Origin: a virus
Virus record (IMG/VR): IMGVR_UViG_3300046796_000469
Location: 1 to 33,016 of that record
DNA length: 33,016 nt
Direction: 5' to 3' (one strand)
How positions within the stretch are numbered: position 1 is the stretch's first letter; the number at the start of each line of letters is the position of its first letter. Of the stretch, positions 15,723 through 21,540 are shown in pieces. The notes under the pieces were generated by a model, which saw only the letters and a program-made list of their open reading frames with translations, had not been told where the DNA came from and did not search any database. The translations under genes were made by a program, and so were the position numbers.

Positions 15723-16160
15723 TCAGGCGCCGTGGTAGAAGAGTTCATCCTCGATGCGCCCGACCACCGCGCGCATCTCCTGCTCGACCGAATGGCCACG
15801 CTTGCGCGCGCGGTGCTGCAGCTCCTCCAGCTGGCCGGGCGTGAACGGGAGGCGCACGTCGCCGATGCGGATGGAGGCGAGGCGCTCGACCGCCTTGACG
15901 AGGTCGGCGGGGGTGCGGGTGGTGCCCAGGCCGGTGATCTCTTCGATCGTGTTGCACTCGGCGCGCGAGAGGTGCAAGCCAGGCGTGACTTCGATCGCGC
16001 TGGCGTAGTCGCCCAGCAGCTTGTGGATCCGATTCAGGCTGTCTTCCAGCTGCTCCTTGATCGCGCCGCGGCTAGGCGCGGGAGCGGTCGTCGCCGAAGT
16101 AGAGCCCTTCTTGTCCGGCGTCGGTGAGGGAGTAGACATCGTCGCTGACCGTGTCGCCAT
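15723..16160 (-). CDS. Ribbon-helix-helix-like protein overlapping the terminase end, 145 aa
   Basis: The open frame begins well inside the terminase gene. ATG 16160 is the best start because GGAG lies 7 bases upstream; ATG 16139 is an alternative without a ribosome site. Either overlaps the terminase end by 68-89 bases in another frame. Residues 1-30 are Ser/Thr/Pro-rich, 35-60 a helix (AIKEQLEDSLNRIHKLL). The C-terminal 45 residues (DVRLPFTPGQLEELQHRARKRGHSVEQEMRAVVGRIEDEL) have the strand-helix-GHSVEQE-helix pattern of Arc/FitA-type ribbon-helix-helix DNA-binding domains. It may be a regulator or a packaging accessory. Assignment is by pattern only. Confidence 0.72.
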   Translation of the reverse strand: MATRSATMSTPSPTPDKKGSTSATTAPAPSRGAIKEQLEDSLNRIHKLLGDYASAIEVTPGLHLSRAECNTIEEITGLGTTRTPADLVKAVERLASIRIGDVRLPFTPGQLEELQHRARKRGHSVEQEMRAVVGRIEDELFYHGA

Positions 16161-18402
16161 GTTCGATCTCCAGGTCGTCGGCTTCCTCAGCGGTCGCCGG
16201 CGAATTGCGATAGTCCAGGCGGGCGCGCTCGCCGCGCTCCTGGTTGAAGGTGTCCAGAGCGGCCTTGCGGCGCCGGCGCTCGGCGACCGGTTCGATCTCC
16301 CCGCCCGACATGCGCCACGCGACGTAGTAGCCGATCGCACTGCTCATCACCGCGTCGTCGTGCTGGCCGCGGGCGGCCTCGGCTTCCCCGATTGTCGAGG
16401 CGGTCACGAAGTGGCGCAACTCCCCCCTGGTGATCGGACTGTTGAGGATGAAGTCGGGCAGGGTCGAGACCGGGTCGATCGTGGTGATCGCGCCGTAGTA
16501 GGAGGCCAGGAGCAGCGGGCGGGTGCGCGGGCTGGTCATCCAGCCGATGCGGGTCGAGTAGCGGCGGCTGGGGGTGGCGGCGTCGGCATACTCCCAGACG
16601 TAGAAGTAGCTGTAGCCCAGGTGCAGCTGCAGCGTGTCCTGGGTGGCCAGGCCGTGGTTGTTGGTCTCGATCGCCGCCATCGCCTCGACGCCGTCGGCGT
16701 CGCAGTAGTAGCGGCCGATGGCGTCGGCGATGAAGGCCAGCGCCTTGGGGTCGAGCTTGTTGGTGCAGTACTGCGCGACCTGCTCGGCGGGCTCTTCGAT
16801 CGTCGGCTGGCGGATGACGTCGATGATCGAGTAGTCGAGCCCGAGGCCGTCGCTGACGTCGACCGACATGATGTAGCGGCGCGGGCCGCGGGGGCGCGGA
16901 TACTCCCAGATGGCGAAGACCGATTGGCGCAGGTTGGGGAGCTGCTTGAGCTGCGCGGGGTCGAGGCGGCGGAAGCCGTAGCCGGGCGGCACCGGGTTGG
17001 TGTCGTGCGCCAGGGCCGAGCCGCGCAGGCCGCCGTGCGGCGAGAGCGGCGGGACCGGACGCTTGGGCTGCAGATCGATCGAGCCGGGGGCGAGGAGCGA
17101 CTCCGCGTCACTGGGCGCCATCGCCTCGCGCCGCAGGCGGGCGATGTCCATCGCCGGCTCGACGACCCAGACGTCCTTCAGCGGGCGGATCGATCCGGCG
17201 CGGTCGATCGCTTCGAGCTGCTCCAGGGTGAAGACCGAGCGTCCCGCGTACTGGAAGCACTCGTGATCGTCGGCCGGATACTCCTTGAGGAACTTGTAGA
17301 GCAGGCCCTTGGCCTCGTAGAAGCGGCGGGTGGTCTCGTACCAATAGAGCTGCTCGCGGGAGAGGGTGACCGTCTTGCCGCCATACCACTTCGGCGAGTC
17401 GCGCTCGCACTTGGCGGCGTGCGCCAGGGTCGAGACGGAGGGGGACCAGTCGACCGGGGCGGGCAGCGCGTACTTCTTCGGCTCGGCACTCCACGGGATG
17501 AAGACGTTGGAGAAGCGGCCTTCACCCGCGCCGCTGGCGAGCCAGTGGGTGTGCCACCAGTCGCCGGCAAACTCCGCGGTCGCTTCGTAGAGCACCAGGG
17601 TGTCGGGCGCGTAGGGGATGGCGGGGAGCAGCGCCGTGTCGAGCTGCTCGGGGTTCTCCCAGGTCGGCAGCTCGGAGATGTGGACGACCGAGTAGGTCTG
17701 GCCGCGGCCGATCGATCCCTTGTTGCCTTCGACGCCGCTGACTGACTGGAGCGCACCGCGGGTCGACTTGCCCCACGCCGTCTTGAGCGACGAGCTGTTG
17801 GAGAGCGTCAGCTCGCGGTTCTTGGTGAAGTAGATCTTGTCGGGGCGCAGGAACCAGGGCAGCTGGTCGTAGAGGCGCACCACCATGCGGAACAGGTACC
17901 CCGCCTGCTCCTCGACGTCAGCGCCGCTGAGGCCGCGGATGTGCGCGCGGGTGACCAGGCGGTGGGCGACCAGCGCTTCGGAGAGGGTGGAGACCCCGAG
18001 CTGGCGCGCCTTGAGGATGTTGAGGAGGAGGCCGTCGGGGCTGCCGCTTTTCACATGCGCGAGCTGCAGGCGTGCGAGCTGGTCGAGCACCAGCTGCTGG
18101 CTCTCCCAGAGCGGGCAGAGGCGGCGCAGGCCGTGGCCTTCTTCGTCGATCCAGCAGAAGCGCTCGGCGAAGTAGGGGAAGTCGAAGATCACGCGCAGCT
18201 TGGTCGCGTTGATGAAGCGCTGCTCCTCCTGGTCGAGCGGGCGGAGCATCTGGCCGGTGGCGTCGTCGCGCGCCTGCATCACCGCGGCGGTCAGCACCGC
18301 GGCGTCGTCGGTCGAGTACCAGGGCAGGCCGTCAGGGAAGACGCCGCGGAAGTCGTGCTCGACCTGGGCTTCGTCCTCGGCGATGAGATCGGGATGGTAC
18401 AT
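16072..18402 (-). CDS. terL: Terminase large subunit, 776 aa
   Basis: A 776-residue packaging motor. The ATPase domain has the Walker A box KARQLGVST (131-139), of the terminase RQxGxST type, and the Walker B strand YSVVHISE (237-244), with E244 as likely catalytic carboxylate. The C-terminal nuclease domain has IMSVDVSDG (D515), AAIETNNHG (E579) and HDDAVMSS (D682/D683), matching the RNase-H-like three-carboxylate metal site. It translocates DNA through the portal and cuts the concatemer. ATG 18402 has a GGGGAG site upstream. A family-typical ATPase-nuclease gap is lengthened here by a Pro-rich insert at about 430-475. The gene follows the probable small subunit by 18 bases. Confidence 0.95.
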   Translation of the reverse strand: MYHPDLIAEDEAQVEHDFRGVFPDGLPWYSTDDAAVLTAAVMQARDDATGQMLRPLDQEEQRFINATKLRVIFDFPYFAERFCWIDEEGHGLRRLCPLWESQQLVLDQLARLQLAHVKSGSPDGLLLNILKARQLGVSTLSEALVAHRLVTRAHIRGLSGADVEEQAGYLFRMVVRLYDQLPWFLRPDKIYFTKNRELTLSNSSSLKTAWGKSTRGALQSVSGVEGNKGSIGRGQTYSVVHISELPTWENPEQLDTALLPAIPYAPDTLVLYEATAEFAGDWWHTHWLASGAGEGRFSNVFIPWSAEPKKYALPAPVDWSPSVSTLAHAAKCERDSPKWYGGKTVTLSREQLYWYETTRRFYEAKGLLYKFLKEYPADDHECFQYAGRSVFTLEQLEAIDRAGSIRPLKDVWVVEPAMDIARLRREAMAPSDAESLLAPGSIDLQPKRPVPPLSPHGGLRGSALAHDTNPVPPGYGFRRLDPAQLKQLPNLRQSVFAIWEYPRPRGPRRYIMSVDVSDGLGLDYSIIDVIRQPTIEEPAEQVAQYCTNKLDPKALAFIADAIGRYYCDADGVEAMAAIETNNHGLATQDTLQLHLGYSYFYVWEYADAATPSRRYSTRIGWMTSPRTRPLLLASYYGAITTIDPVSTLPDFILNSPITRGELRHFVTASTIGEAEAARGQHDDAVMSSAIGYYVAWRMSGGEIEPVAERRRRKAALDTFNQERGERARLDYRNSPATAEEADDLEIEHGDTVSDDVYSLTDAGQEGLYFGDDRSRA

Positions 18403-18420
18403 CGAGCGGCTCCCCTGCCC

Positions 18421-19311
18421 TCAGCTGGGGAGCGGCGCGTCGGCGTCCTCCTCATCGTCGTCGATGTCTGAAGGGGCGTCGGGATCTTCCGGCTCGTCGC
18501 GCGGCGTGCGATCTTCGGCGGGGTCGTCGACCGGGTGCGGCGGTTCGCGCGGGTCGTCGCGCAGCTCGGCGTCGACCAGGCGCATCGGCGCCGAGGCGCG
18601 CTGCCGCCGCGGCGAGTAGAGCAGATCGCCCACCGCCTGCTGCAGCTGCTCCAGGGAGCCGGGGCCGGTCGAGAGCGCCTGGTTGGCGTTGATCTGGTTC
18701 TGCTGCACCATCACGCCTGCCTTGCGCTCGATGAGGCGCCCGAGTTCCAGCGCGAGTTTCTGCCGATCGAGATCGGGGGCGACCAGCACGGTGCCCACGC
18801 CGCGGCACGCGGGGCAGTCGGAGGTGCCCGGGGTGGTCGGGGCGCCGTAGCAGCGCGGGCAGGGCTCGGGCAGCGGGAGCGCGCGGCGCATGACGTCGGC
18901 CACGATCGCCGGCAGCTCCTGGGTGATGCGCTGCGCGGCGTCGATGTGCGCCTGGACGAAGAGCGCTTTCTTGTAGCTGGCGAAGAGGTCAGCCACCGTG
19001 AGGCCCGCGTAGGCGCAGAGCCGGCGCAGCGACCAGCTGGCGTAGGCCGGGTCGAGCAGGCAGTTGACCACCTTGTCGCTGCAGGTGTCGGAGTCGGCGA
19101 CCGCCAGGGTCTGCAGCAGCTTGGTGCGGCCGCCGACCGCGGTGAGGAAGGTCTCGATCGCCTGGCCGGCGAGATCCAGCTCGGTGTCGCTGAGCACGGT
19201 GGGCGTGCGTGCGGCGGCGGGGACGAGCGCCGAGGTCTGCCGGTGCGTCGTGCGGCGCTGCGTGGTGCTGCGCGCGGATTGACCGGGCGTGTTCTGCAGG
19301 CGGATCGACAT
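18421..19311 (-). CDS. Probable terminase small subunit with DnaJ-like zinc finger, 296 aa
   Basis: A 296-residue protein directly upstream of the large terminase. Residues 1-40 are basic and disordered. Residues 42-145 are helical, with a helix-turn-helix-like part (SWSLRRLCAYAGLTVADLFASYKKAL, about 92-117), like small terminase DNA-recognition domains. Residues 151-173 hold two C-x-x-C-x-G knuckles (CPRCYG and CPACRGVG) resembling half of a DnaJ zinc finger. A charged helix follows, and then a long acidic tail (last 50 residues, DDDEEDAD). Small terminases select phage DNA for packaging. ATG 19311 overlaps the preceding stop. Function is inferred from position and helix-turn-helix pattern. 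Confidence 0.8.
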   Translation of the reverse strand: MSIRLQNTPGQSARSTTQRRTTHRQTSALVPAAARTPTVLSDTELDLAGQAIETFLTAVGGRTKLLQTLAVADSDTCSDKVVNCLLDPAYASWSLRRLCAYAGLTVADLFASYKKALFVQAHIDAAQRITQELPAIVADVMRRALPLPEPCPRCYGAPTTPGTSDCPACRGVGTVLVAPDLDRQKLALELGRLIERKAGVMVQQNQINANQALSTGPGSLEQLQQAVGDLLYSPRRQRASAPMRLVDAELRDDPREPPHPVDDPAEDRTPRDEPEDPDAPSDIDDDEEDADAPLPS

Positions 19312-19553
19312 CAGCCCTCGCTCGCCGCGCCCGCGGTCTCGACCACCGAGTCGGGATCGTTGAACACCACCGCCTTGATCGCCCACATCGCGGTCTGCTC
19401 GTTGTTGGTCAGCGCCACCGACTGCTGCCGGCTGGGCGGGCACAGCTCTTTGATCTTCCGCTCGACCAGCGAGAACAGTTCGCGCAGCTCGGTGATGCGC
19501 GCGAGGCCGTCGGGGCTGGGCGCGTGGTAGGCGTAGGGCTTGTCGATGGGCAT
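19311..19553 (-). CDS. Acb2/Tad1-hook-like cyclic-nucleotide sponge candidate, 80 aa
   Basis: An 80-residue helical protein whose core, YAYHAPSPDGLARITELRE (7-25) followed by KELCPPSRQQSVALTN (35-50) and EQTAMWAIKAVV (52-63), matches the Acb2/Tad1 hook domain pattern as I recall it: (Y)-x-P-x(3)-(Q/L)-x-RI-x-x-(L/V)R, then CPPSRE-x-S-x-ALT-x-(L/N)E-x-A-x-MWA. Acb2 proteins bind cyclic di- or trinucleotides and block CBASS; Tad1 counters Thoeris. If real, this phage carries an anti-defence sponge at the head of its packaging operon. ATG 19553 has an AAGGA site upstream. Ligand binding is not proven by sequence. Confidence 0.72.
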   Translation of the reverse strand: MPIDKPYAYHAPSPDGLARITELRELFSLVERKIKELCPPSRQQSVALTNNEQTAMWAIKAVVFNDPDSVVETAGAASEG

Positions 19554-19567
19554 GGCGGCGGTCCTTG

Positions 19568-19789
19568 TCAGTCCTGGTAGCGCCGGATGACGCGATAGCC
19601 GAGCACGCTGAGCGCGATCAGCCCGGGCAGCGGCGTGGCGTAGGGCGAGCGCGGCACCAACATCGGCGGTTGCTCGCGCAGGAAGCGCGCCACCTCGCGG
19701 CGATCCGGCGTCCGCGTGGCGGTGAGCATGTCGGGCGGCAGCACCAGGCGCCGGCGATGGAAGCGCAGCGGGCGATCGGCCTGTTTCAT
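19568..19789 (-). CDS. Hypothetical basic protein with C-terminal hydrophobic helix, 73 aa
   Basis: A 73-residue protein, very basic at the N-terminus (KQADRPLRFHRRRLVLPPD), with a possible membrane-associated helix at the end (PLPGLIALSVLGYRVIRRYQD). It could be a small membrane-anchored or virion protein. The start overlaps the preceding gene by the ATGA arrangement, consistent with translational coupling. No family is recognised. Confidence 0.72.
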   Translation of the reverse strand: MKQADRPLRFHRRRLVLPPDMLTATRTPDRREVARFLREQPPMLVPRSPYATPLPGLIALSVLGYRVIRRYQD

Positions 19790-20163
19790 CGGCGCTCCTC
19801 CATCAGTCGAGCGAGTTCGTCGTCGCGCGCGGTGAGGCGCGCGGCCAGGTCGTGGGTCTTCTCGTCGGCCAAGTGGATCAGGATCTCCTCATCATCCGGG
19901 GTGTGGCCGGTGTGCGCCTGCTGCCGACTGATGAAGTCGAGCGCGAGGCTCGCTTCGACCGGGTCGAGATGGGTGACGCCGGTGTCGGCGCGCACGATCG
20001 ATCGATCGGCGGGCGAGAGCGGCGCGAGCTGCGGGGCGTAGCGGTCGGCGAGGCGCGCCAGCAGCTGGGTCTGGGCGTCGAGTGTGCCCGCGATGCGTGC
20101 GAGATCCGCGCTGATGCGCCGGAGCAGGAGCGCTGCGGCGAGGCGACGGAACAGGGCGGGCAC
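19786..20163 (-). CDS. Hypothetical coiled-coil protein, first gene of the leftward operon, 125 aa
   Basis: A 125-residue helical protein: a hydrophobic/basic N-terminus (LFRRLAAALLLRRI), a long helix with a leucine pattern (ADLARIAGTLDAQTQLLARLADRY), then HLDPVEASLALDFISRQQAHTGHTPDDEEILIHLADEKT and a charged coiled coil at the end. The usual start GTG 20163 overlaps an AGGAGG sequence, too close to act as its ribosome site, so the true start may be a later non-ATG codon such as CTG 20154. It lies 27 bases from the 18-bp motif at 20190-20207 and probably begins the packaging operon. Function is unknown. Confidence 0.72.
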   Translation of the reverse strand: MPALFRRLAAALLLRRISADLARIAGTLDAQTQLLARLADRYAPQLAPLSPADRSIVRADTGVTHLDPVEASLALDFISRQQAHTGHTPDDEEILIHLADEKTHDLAARLTARDDELARLMEERR

Positions 20164-20189
20164 CTCCTGACCCTCACCCGAGTCGGGCG

Positions 20190-20207
20190 GGTTTGTCTAG
20201 TCCCCCC
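20190..20207 (-). promoter_or_regulatory. 18-bp intergenic motif, copy 2
   Basis: GGTTTGTCTAGTCCCCCC, identical to 8791-8808. Read leftward, 26 bases separate it from the GTG at 20163, almost the same distance as at copy 1 (27 bases). Equal spacing to two leftward gene starts favours a leftward promoter or leader element. An AT-rich stretch lies immediately on the upstream (right) side. Confidence 0.65.
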
Positions 20208-20264
20208 TGCAGAAAATTTGGCGGGAAAAATTTATGGCTGAGTGCGGCTGTGCCTGGTTCCATA

Positions 20265-20279
20265 CCCCCCGGCGGGGGG
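20265..20279. terminator. Six-G:C hairpin with 3-base loop
   Basis: CCCCCC at 20265-20270 pairs with GGGGGG at 20274-20279 around GGC. There is no T-tract after it on either strand, so it is not a standard intrinsic terminator. It could be a pause, attenuator or protein-binding site between the two divergent units. Confidence 0.35.
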
Positions 20280-20322
20280 CTCGCGGACAATGACCGGCCC
20301 CTACGCGCCCTGTCCGGCCCGG

Positions 20323-20394
20323 CCAGCTGCAGGCGCGCGGCGCCCACCAGCTGCAGGCGCGTCGGCCCTGCCAGCTGGGCTGAGCTGGGCTGGG
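20323..20394. repeat. 24-bp iteron-like direct repeats (three units)
   Basis: CCAGCTG recurs at exactly 24-base intervals, at 20323, 20347 and 20371. The first two units share CCAGCTGCAGGCGCG (15 bases), and the third diverges into the GGGCT tract. A further ACCAGCTGCC occurs at 20431. Regular spacing near two turns of DNA is typical of iterons or multi-site protein binding. Confidence 0.55.
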
Positions 20395-20420
20395 CTGGGC
20401 TGGGCGGGGCGAGGGGCGGG
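20377..20420 (+). repeat. GGGCT tandem tract, G-quadruplex-capable
   Basis: Runs of three or four G occur at 20377, 20387, 20392, 20397, 20402, 20406, 20413 and 20418, mostly separated by CT or C. This satisfies the simple four-tract G-quadruplex rule several times over, with one- and two-base loops. All G runs lie on the plus strand, that is, the non-template strand for rightward transcription. Confidence 0.7.
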
Positions 20421-20630
20421 ACCAGCTGCCGGGGAGCCGGGAGGGGCGAAAGCGCACCACCTTCGCCCCCAAAGCGAAAGTCTCCAGAGCTAAGCTGTTG
20501 CAGCGTAAGGAGTTATCGGCGAGCGTCTGATAAGGAAGGTTATGTTACCCTGCGGCTGGGCTGGGCAAGAGTCGTGCCAGCCTCGCGAGGCGCTGCCTGT
20601 TGTCACCTTTTCGTCAGTCTCGATGCACTT

Positions 20631-20715
20631 CTGTCAGCCTGACAGGTGACTTTCCCCGGCAGCTGCAGGCCCGATCAGCGGTTTTCCTGACAATCTGACA
20701 GGTTGACAGGTTGGC
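20631..20715. promoter_or_regulatory. TGACAG operator-like cluster
   Basis: CTGTCAG-C-CTGACAG at 20631-20645 is a perfect 7-bp inverted repeat with one central base. Further half-sites follow as direct copies: CTGACA (20687-20692), CTGACAGG (20695-20702) and TTGACAGG (20703-20710). The last one contains the -35 hexamer of the promoter below. This is the layout of a repressor or activator binding region over an early promoter. The cognate protein is not identified. Confidence 0.55.
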
Positions 20716-20732
20716 GAGGTTCGTGCTCTACT
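20703..20732 (+). promoter_or_regulatory. Rightward sigma70-like promoter with extended -10
   Basis: TTGACA (20703-20708) is a perfect -35 hexamer. After 18 bases comes TCTACT (20727-20732, four of six matches), preceded by TGC as an extended -10. Transcription would begin near 20740 and run into the rightward gene block after a leader of about 510 bases. The -35 box lies inside a TGACAGG repeat, so it is probably regulated. Confidence 0.55.
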
Positions 20733-20950
20733 GCTGAGTGGGCCGACGCCCCGACACCGACCCGACGCTCTCTGACAACCGAAGCGCCCAGCCAGAACCA
20801 CCGAGGCGGGCCGAATACCCCAACAGCGCGTCAGCCCGCAGAGGGCGGCGTGGACCGTAAGGCAGGCCATGGAAGGCCAGCCGAGACCGGCTCCCGCCAG
20901 ACAGATAGCGACGTAGCACGCAGGCTTTGAGACTCGCACAGTGGAAAGGA

Positions 20951-20969
20951 GGCGCCCGGAGAGGGCGCC
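20951..20969 (+). other. Leader stem-loop
   Basis: GGCGCCC (20951-20957) pairs perfectly with GGGCGCC (20963-20969) around a 5-base GGAGA loop. An AAAGGA sequence precedes it. No T-tract follows. It is part of the long structured leader of the rightward unit. Confidence 0.45.
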
Positions 20970-21085
20970 CCTCAAGTGCAGCCGCTCACCACTTCAGTCT
21001 CATACATCGCCGCGCCGGTAGTCCCGGCACCGTGCAAGGTCGGCTCTGACCACTGAACGCCAGACTTGGGAAGCGCACCGCTCTA

Positions 21086-21177
21086 CAGCCGCTGGCACCG
21101 GCTGAGTGAGCCCCGACACGACCCGCAGCACCGCAGCTGCGGCACCACCCTGACCGCCGCAGGCTCGACCTGCGGCG
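21086..21177 (+). other. Series of leader stem-loops
   Basis: CAGCCG (21086-21091) pairs with CGGCTG (21099-21104). CCGCAGCTGCGG at 21131-21142 is a perfect palindrome. CGCCGCAGG (21155-21163) pairs with CCTGCGGCG (21169-21177) around CTCGA. These consecutive hairpins make the last part of the leader highly structured. They could control processing or translation of the first rightward genes, or be a small RNA. No known RNA family is recognised. Confidence 0.45.
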
Positions 21178-21183
21178 ACCCGT

Positions 21184-21250
21184 TTGAGCTTCACCCTGAC
21201 CCGAGTGACAGCGGGTCAGACGAGGCGCTCAAGCCTCAGAACAGGACACC
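21184..21250 (+). promoter_or_regulatory. Start-associated element 1: nested hairpin plus AGGACACC
   Basis: TTGAGC (21184-21189) pairs with GCTCAA (21227-21232). Inside it TGACCCG (21197-21203) pairs with CGGGTCA (21212-21218). AGGACACC at 21243-21250 then precedes ATG 21252 by one base. It is the first of ten such start elements. Confidence 0.6.
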
Positions 21251-21251
21251 C

Positions 21252-21446
21252 ATGAACCGTGACCGCCTCTACACCTACACCGTCTGCCACGCACCCAACG
21301 CGCTGGGCCTGACCGGCGACTGGCTGATCTATGACGGCGACAGCGACCGGCTGGTGGGGCGCATGGCCCCCGAGACGGCCCGCCGGATCTACGGCGCGCT
21401 GCAGCTGCACCCCCGCACCGAGACCGACCCCAGCACCACCACGTAG
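21252..21446 (+). CDS. Hypothetical small protein, first rightward gene, 64 aa
   Basis: A 64-residue protein from ATG 21252 (MNRDRLYTYTVCHAPNALGLTGDWLIYDGDSDRLVGRM…). The frame extends upstream without a better start, and the AGGACACC element fixes the start here. It has a short beta-rich fold (DWLIYDGDSDRLVGRM) and then an amphipathic helix (PETARRIYGALQL). No domain is recognised. It is the first gene after the long leader, ahead of the DUF932 gene. Confidence 0.72.
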   Translation: MNRDRLYTYTVCHAPNALGLTGDWLIYDGDSDRLVGRMAPETARRIYGALQLHPRTETDPSTTT

Positions 21447-21504
21447 CGACCGACCGACCGGCGACCCGAGACCGGCTGCAGACATCCCGCCTGCGGCCCA
21501 CCAT

Positions 21505-21533
21505 GCTCCCTGCGGGGAGCGGAAAGCGACACC
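21505..21533 (+). promoter_or_regulatory. Start-associated element 2 (DUF932 gene)
   Basis: GCTCCC-TGCG-GGGAGC (21505-21520) is a perfect 6-bp hairpin with a tetraloop. It is followed directly by GGAAAGCGACACC (21521-21533), a variant with one extra C relative to GGAAAGGACACC at 26572-26583. ATG 21541 follows 7 bases later. Confidence 0.6.
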
Positions 21534-21540
21534 TATCACC

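Larger units (their letters stand above)
20164..21251. other. 1.1-kb divergent non-coding control region
   Basis: No protein-coding frame here has both a plausible start and convincing composition. From left to right the region contains the 18-bp motif (20190-20207), an AT-rich patch (20211-20236), a G:C hairpin (20265-20279), 24-bp direct repeats, a GGGCT tract, TGACAG repeats with a promoter (20631-20732), and a roughly 500-base leader with several stem-loops up to the first rightward gene. It therefore separates leftward virion and rightward genes. The combination of repeats, an AT-rich patch and a G-rich tract would also suit a replication origin, but that is not shown. Confidence 0.7.

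Noticed and set aside
12859-15738. A 959-codon rightward frame opposite the portal
   Set aside because: It is the antisense of a well-supported portal and of small genes, with typical GC-rich shadow composition and no ribosome site.
16021-17745. A 574-codon rightward frame opposite the large terminase
   Set aside because: The terminase frame has all its catalytic motifs. The opposite frame is a Gly/Val/Arg-rich shadow.
20703-20930. A rightward TTG-initiated frame of 75 codons after the early promoter
   Set aside because: Its start codon is the -35 box itself, there is no ribosome site, and the predicted chain is polar low-complexity.
21000-21194. A leftward 64-codon frame within the leader region
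   Set aside because: It lies antisense to the hairpin series, has no ribosome site and has biased Ala/Val/Arg content.
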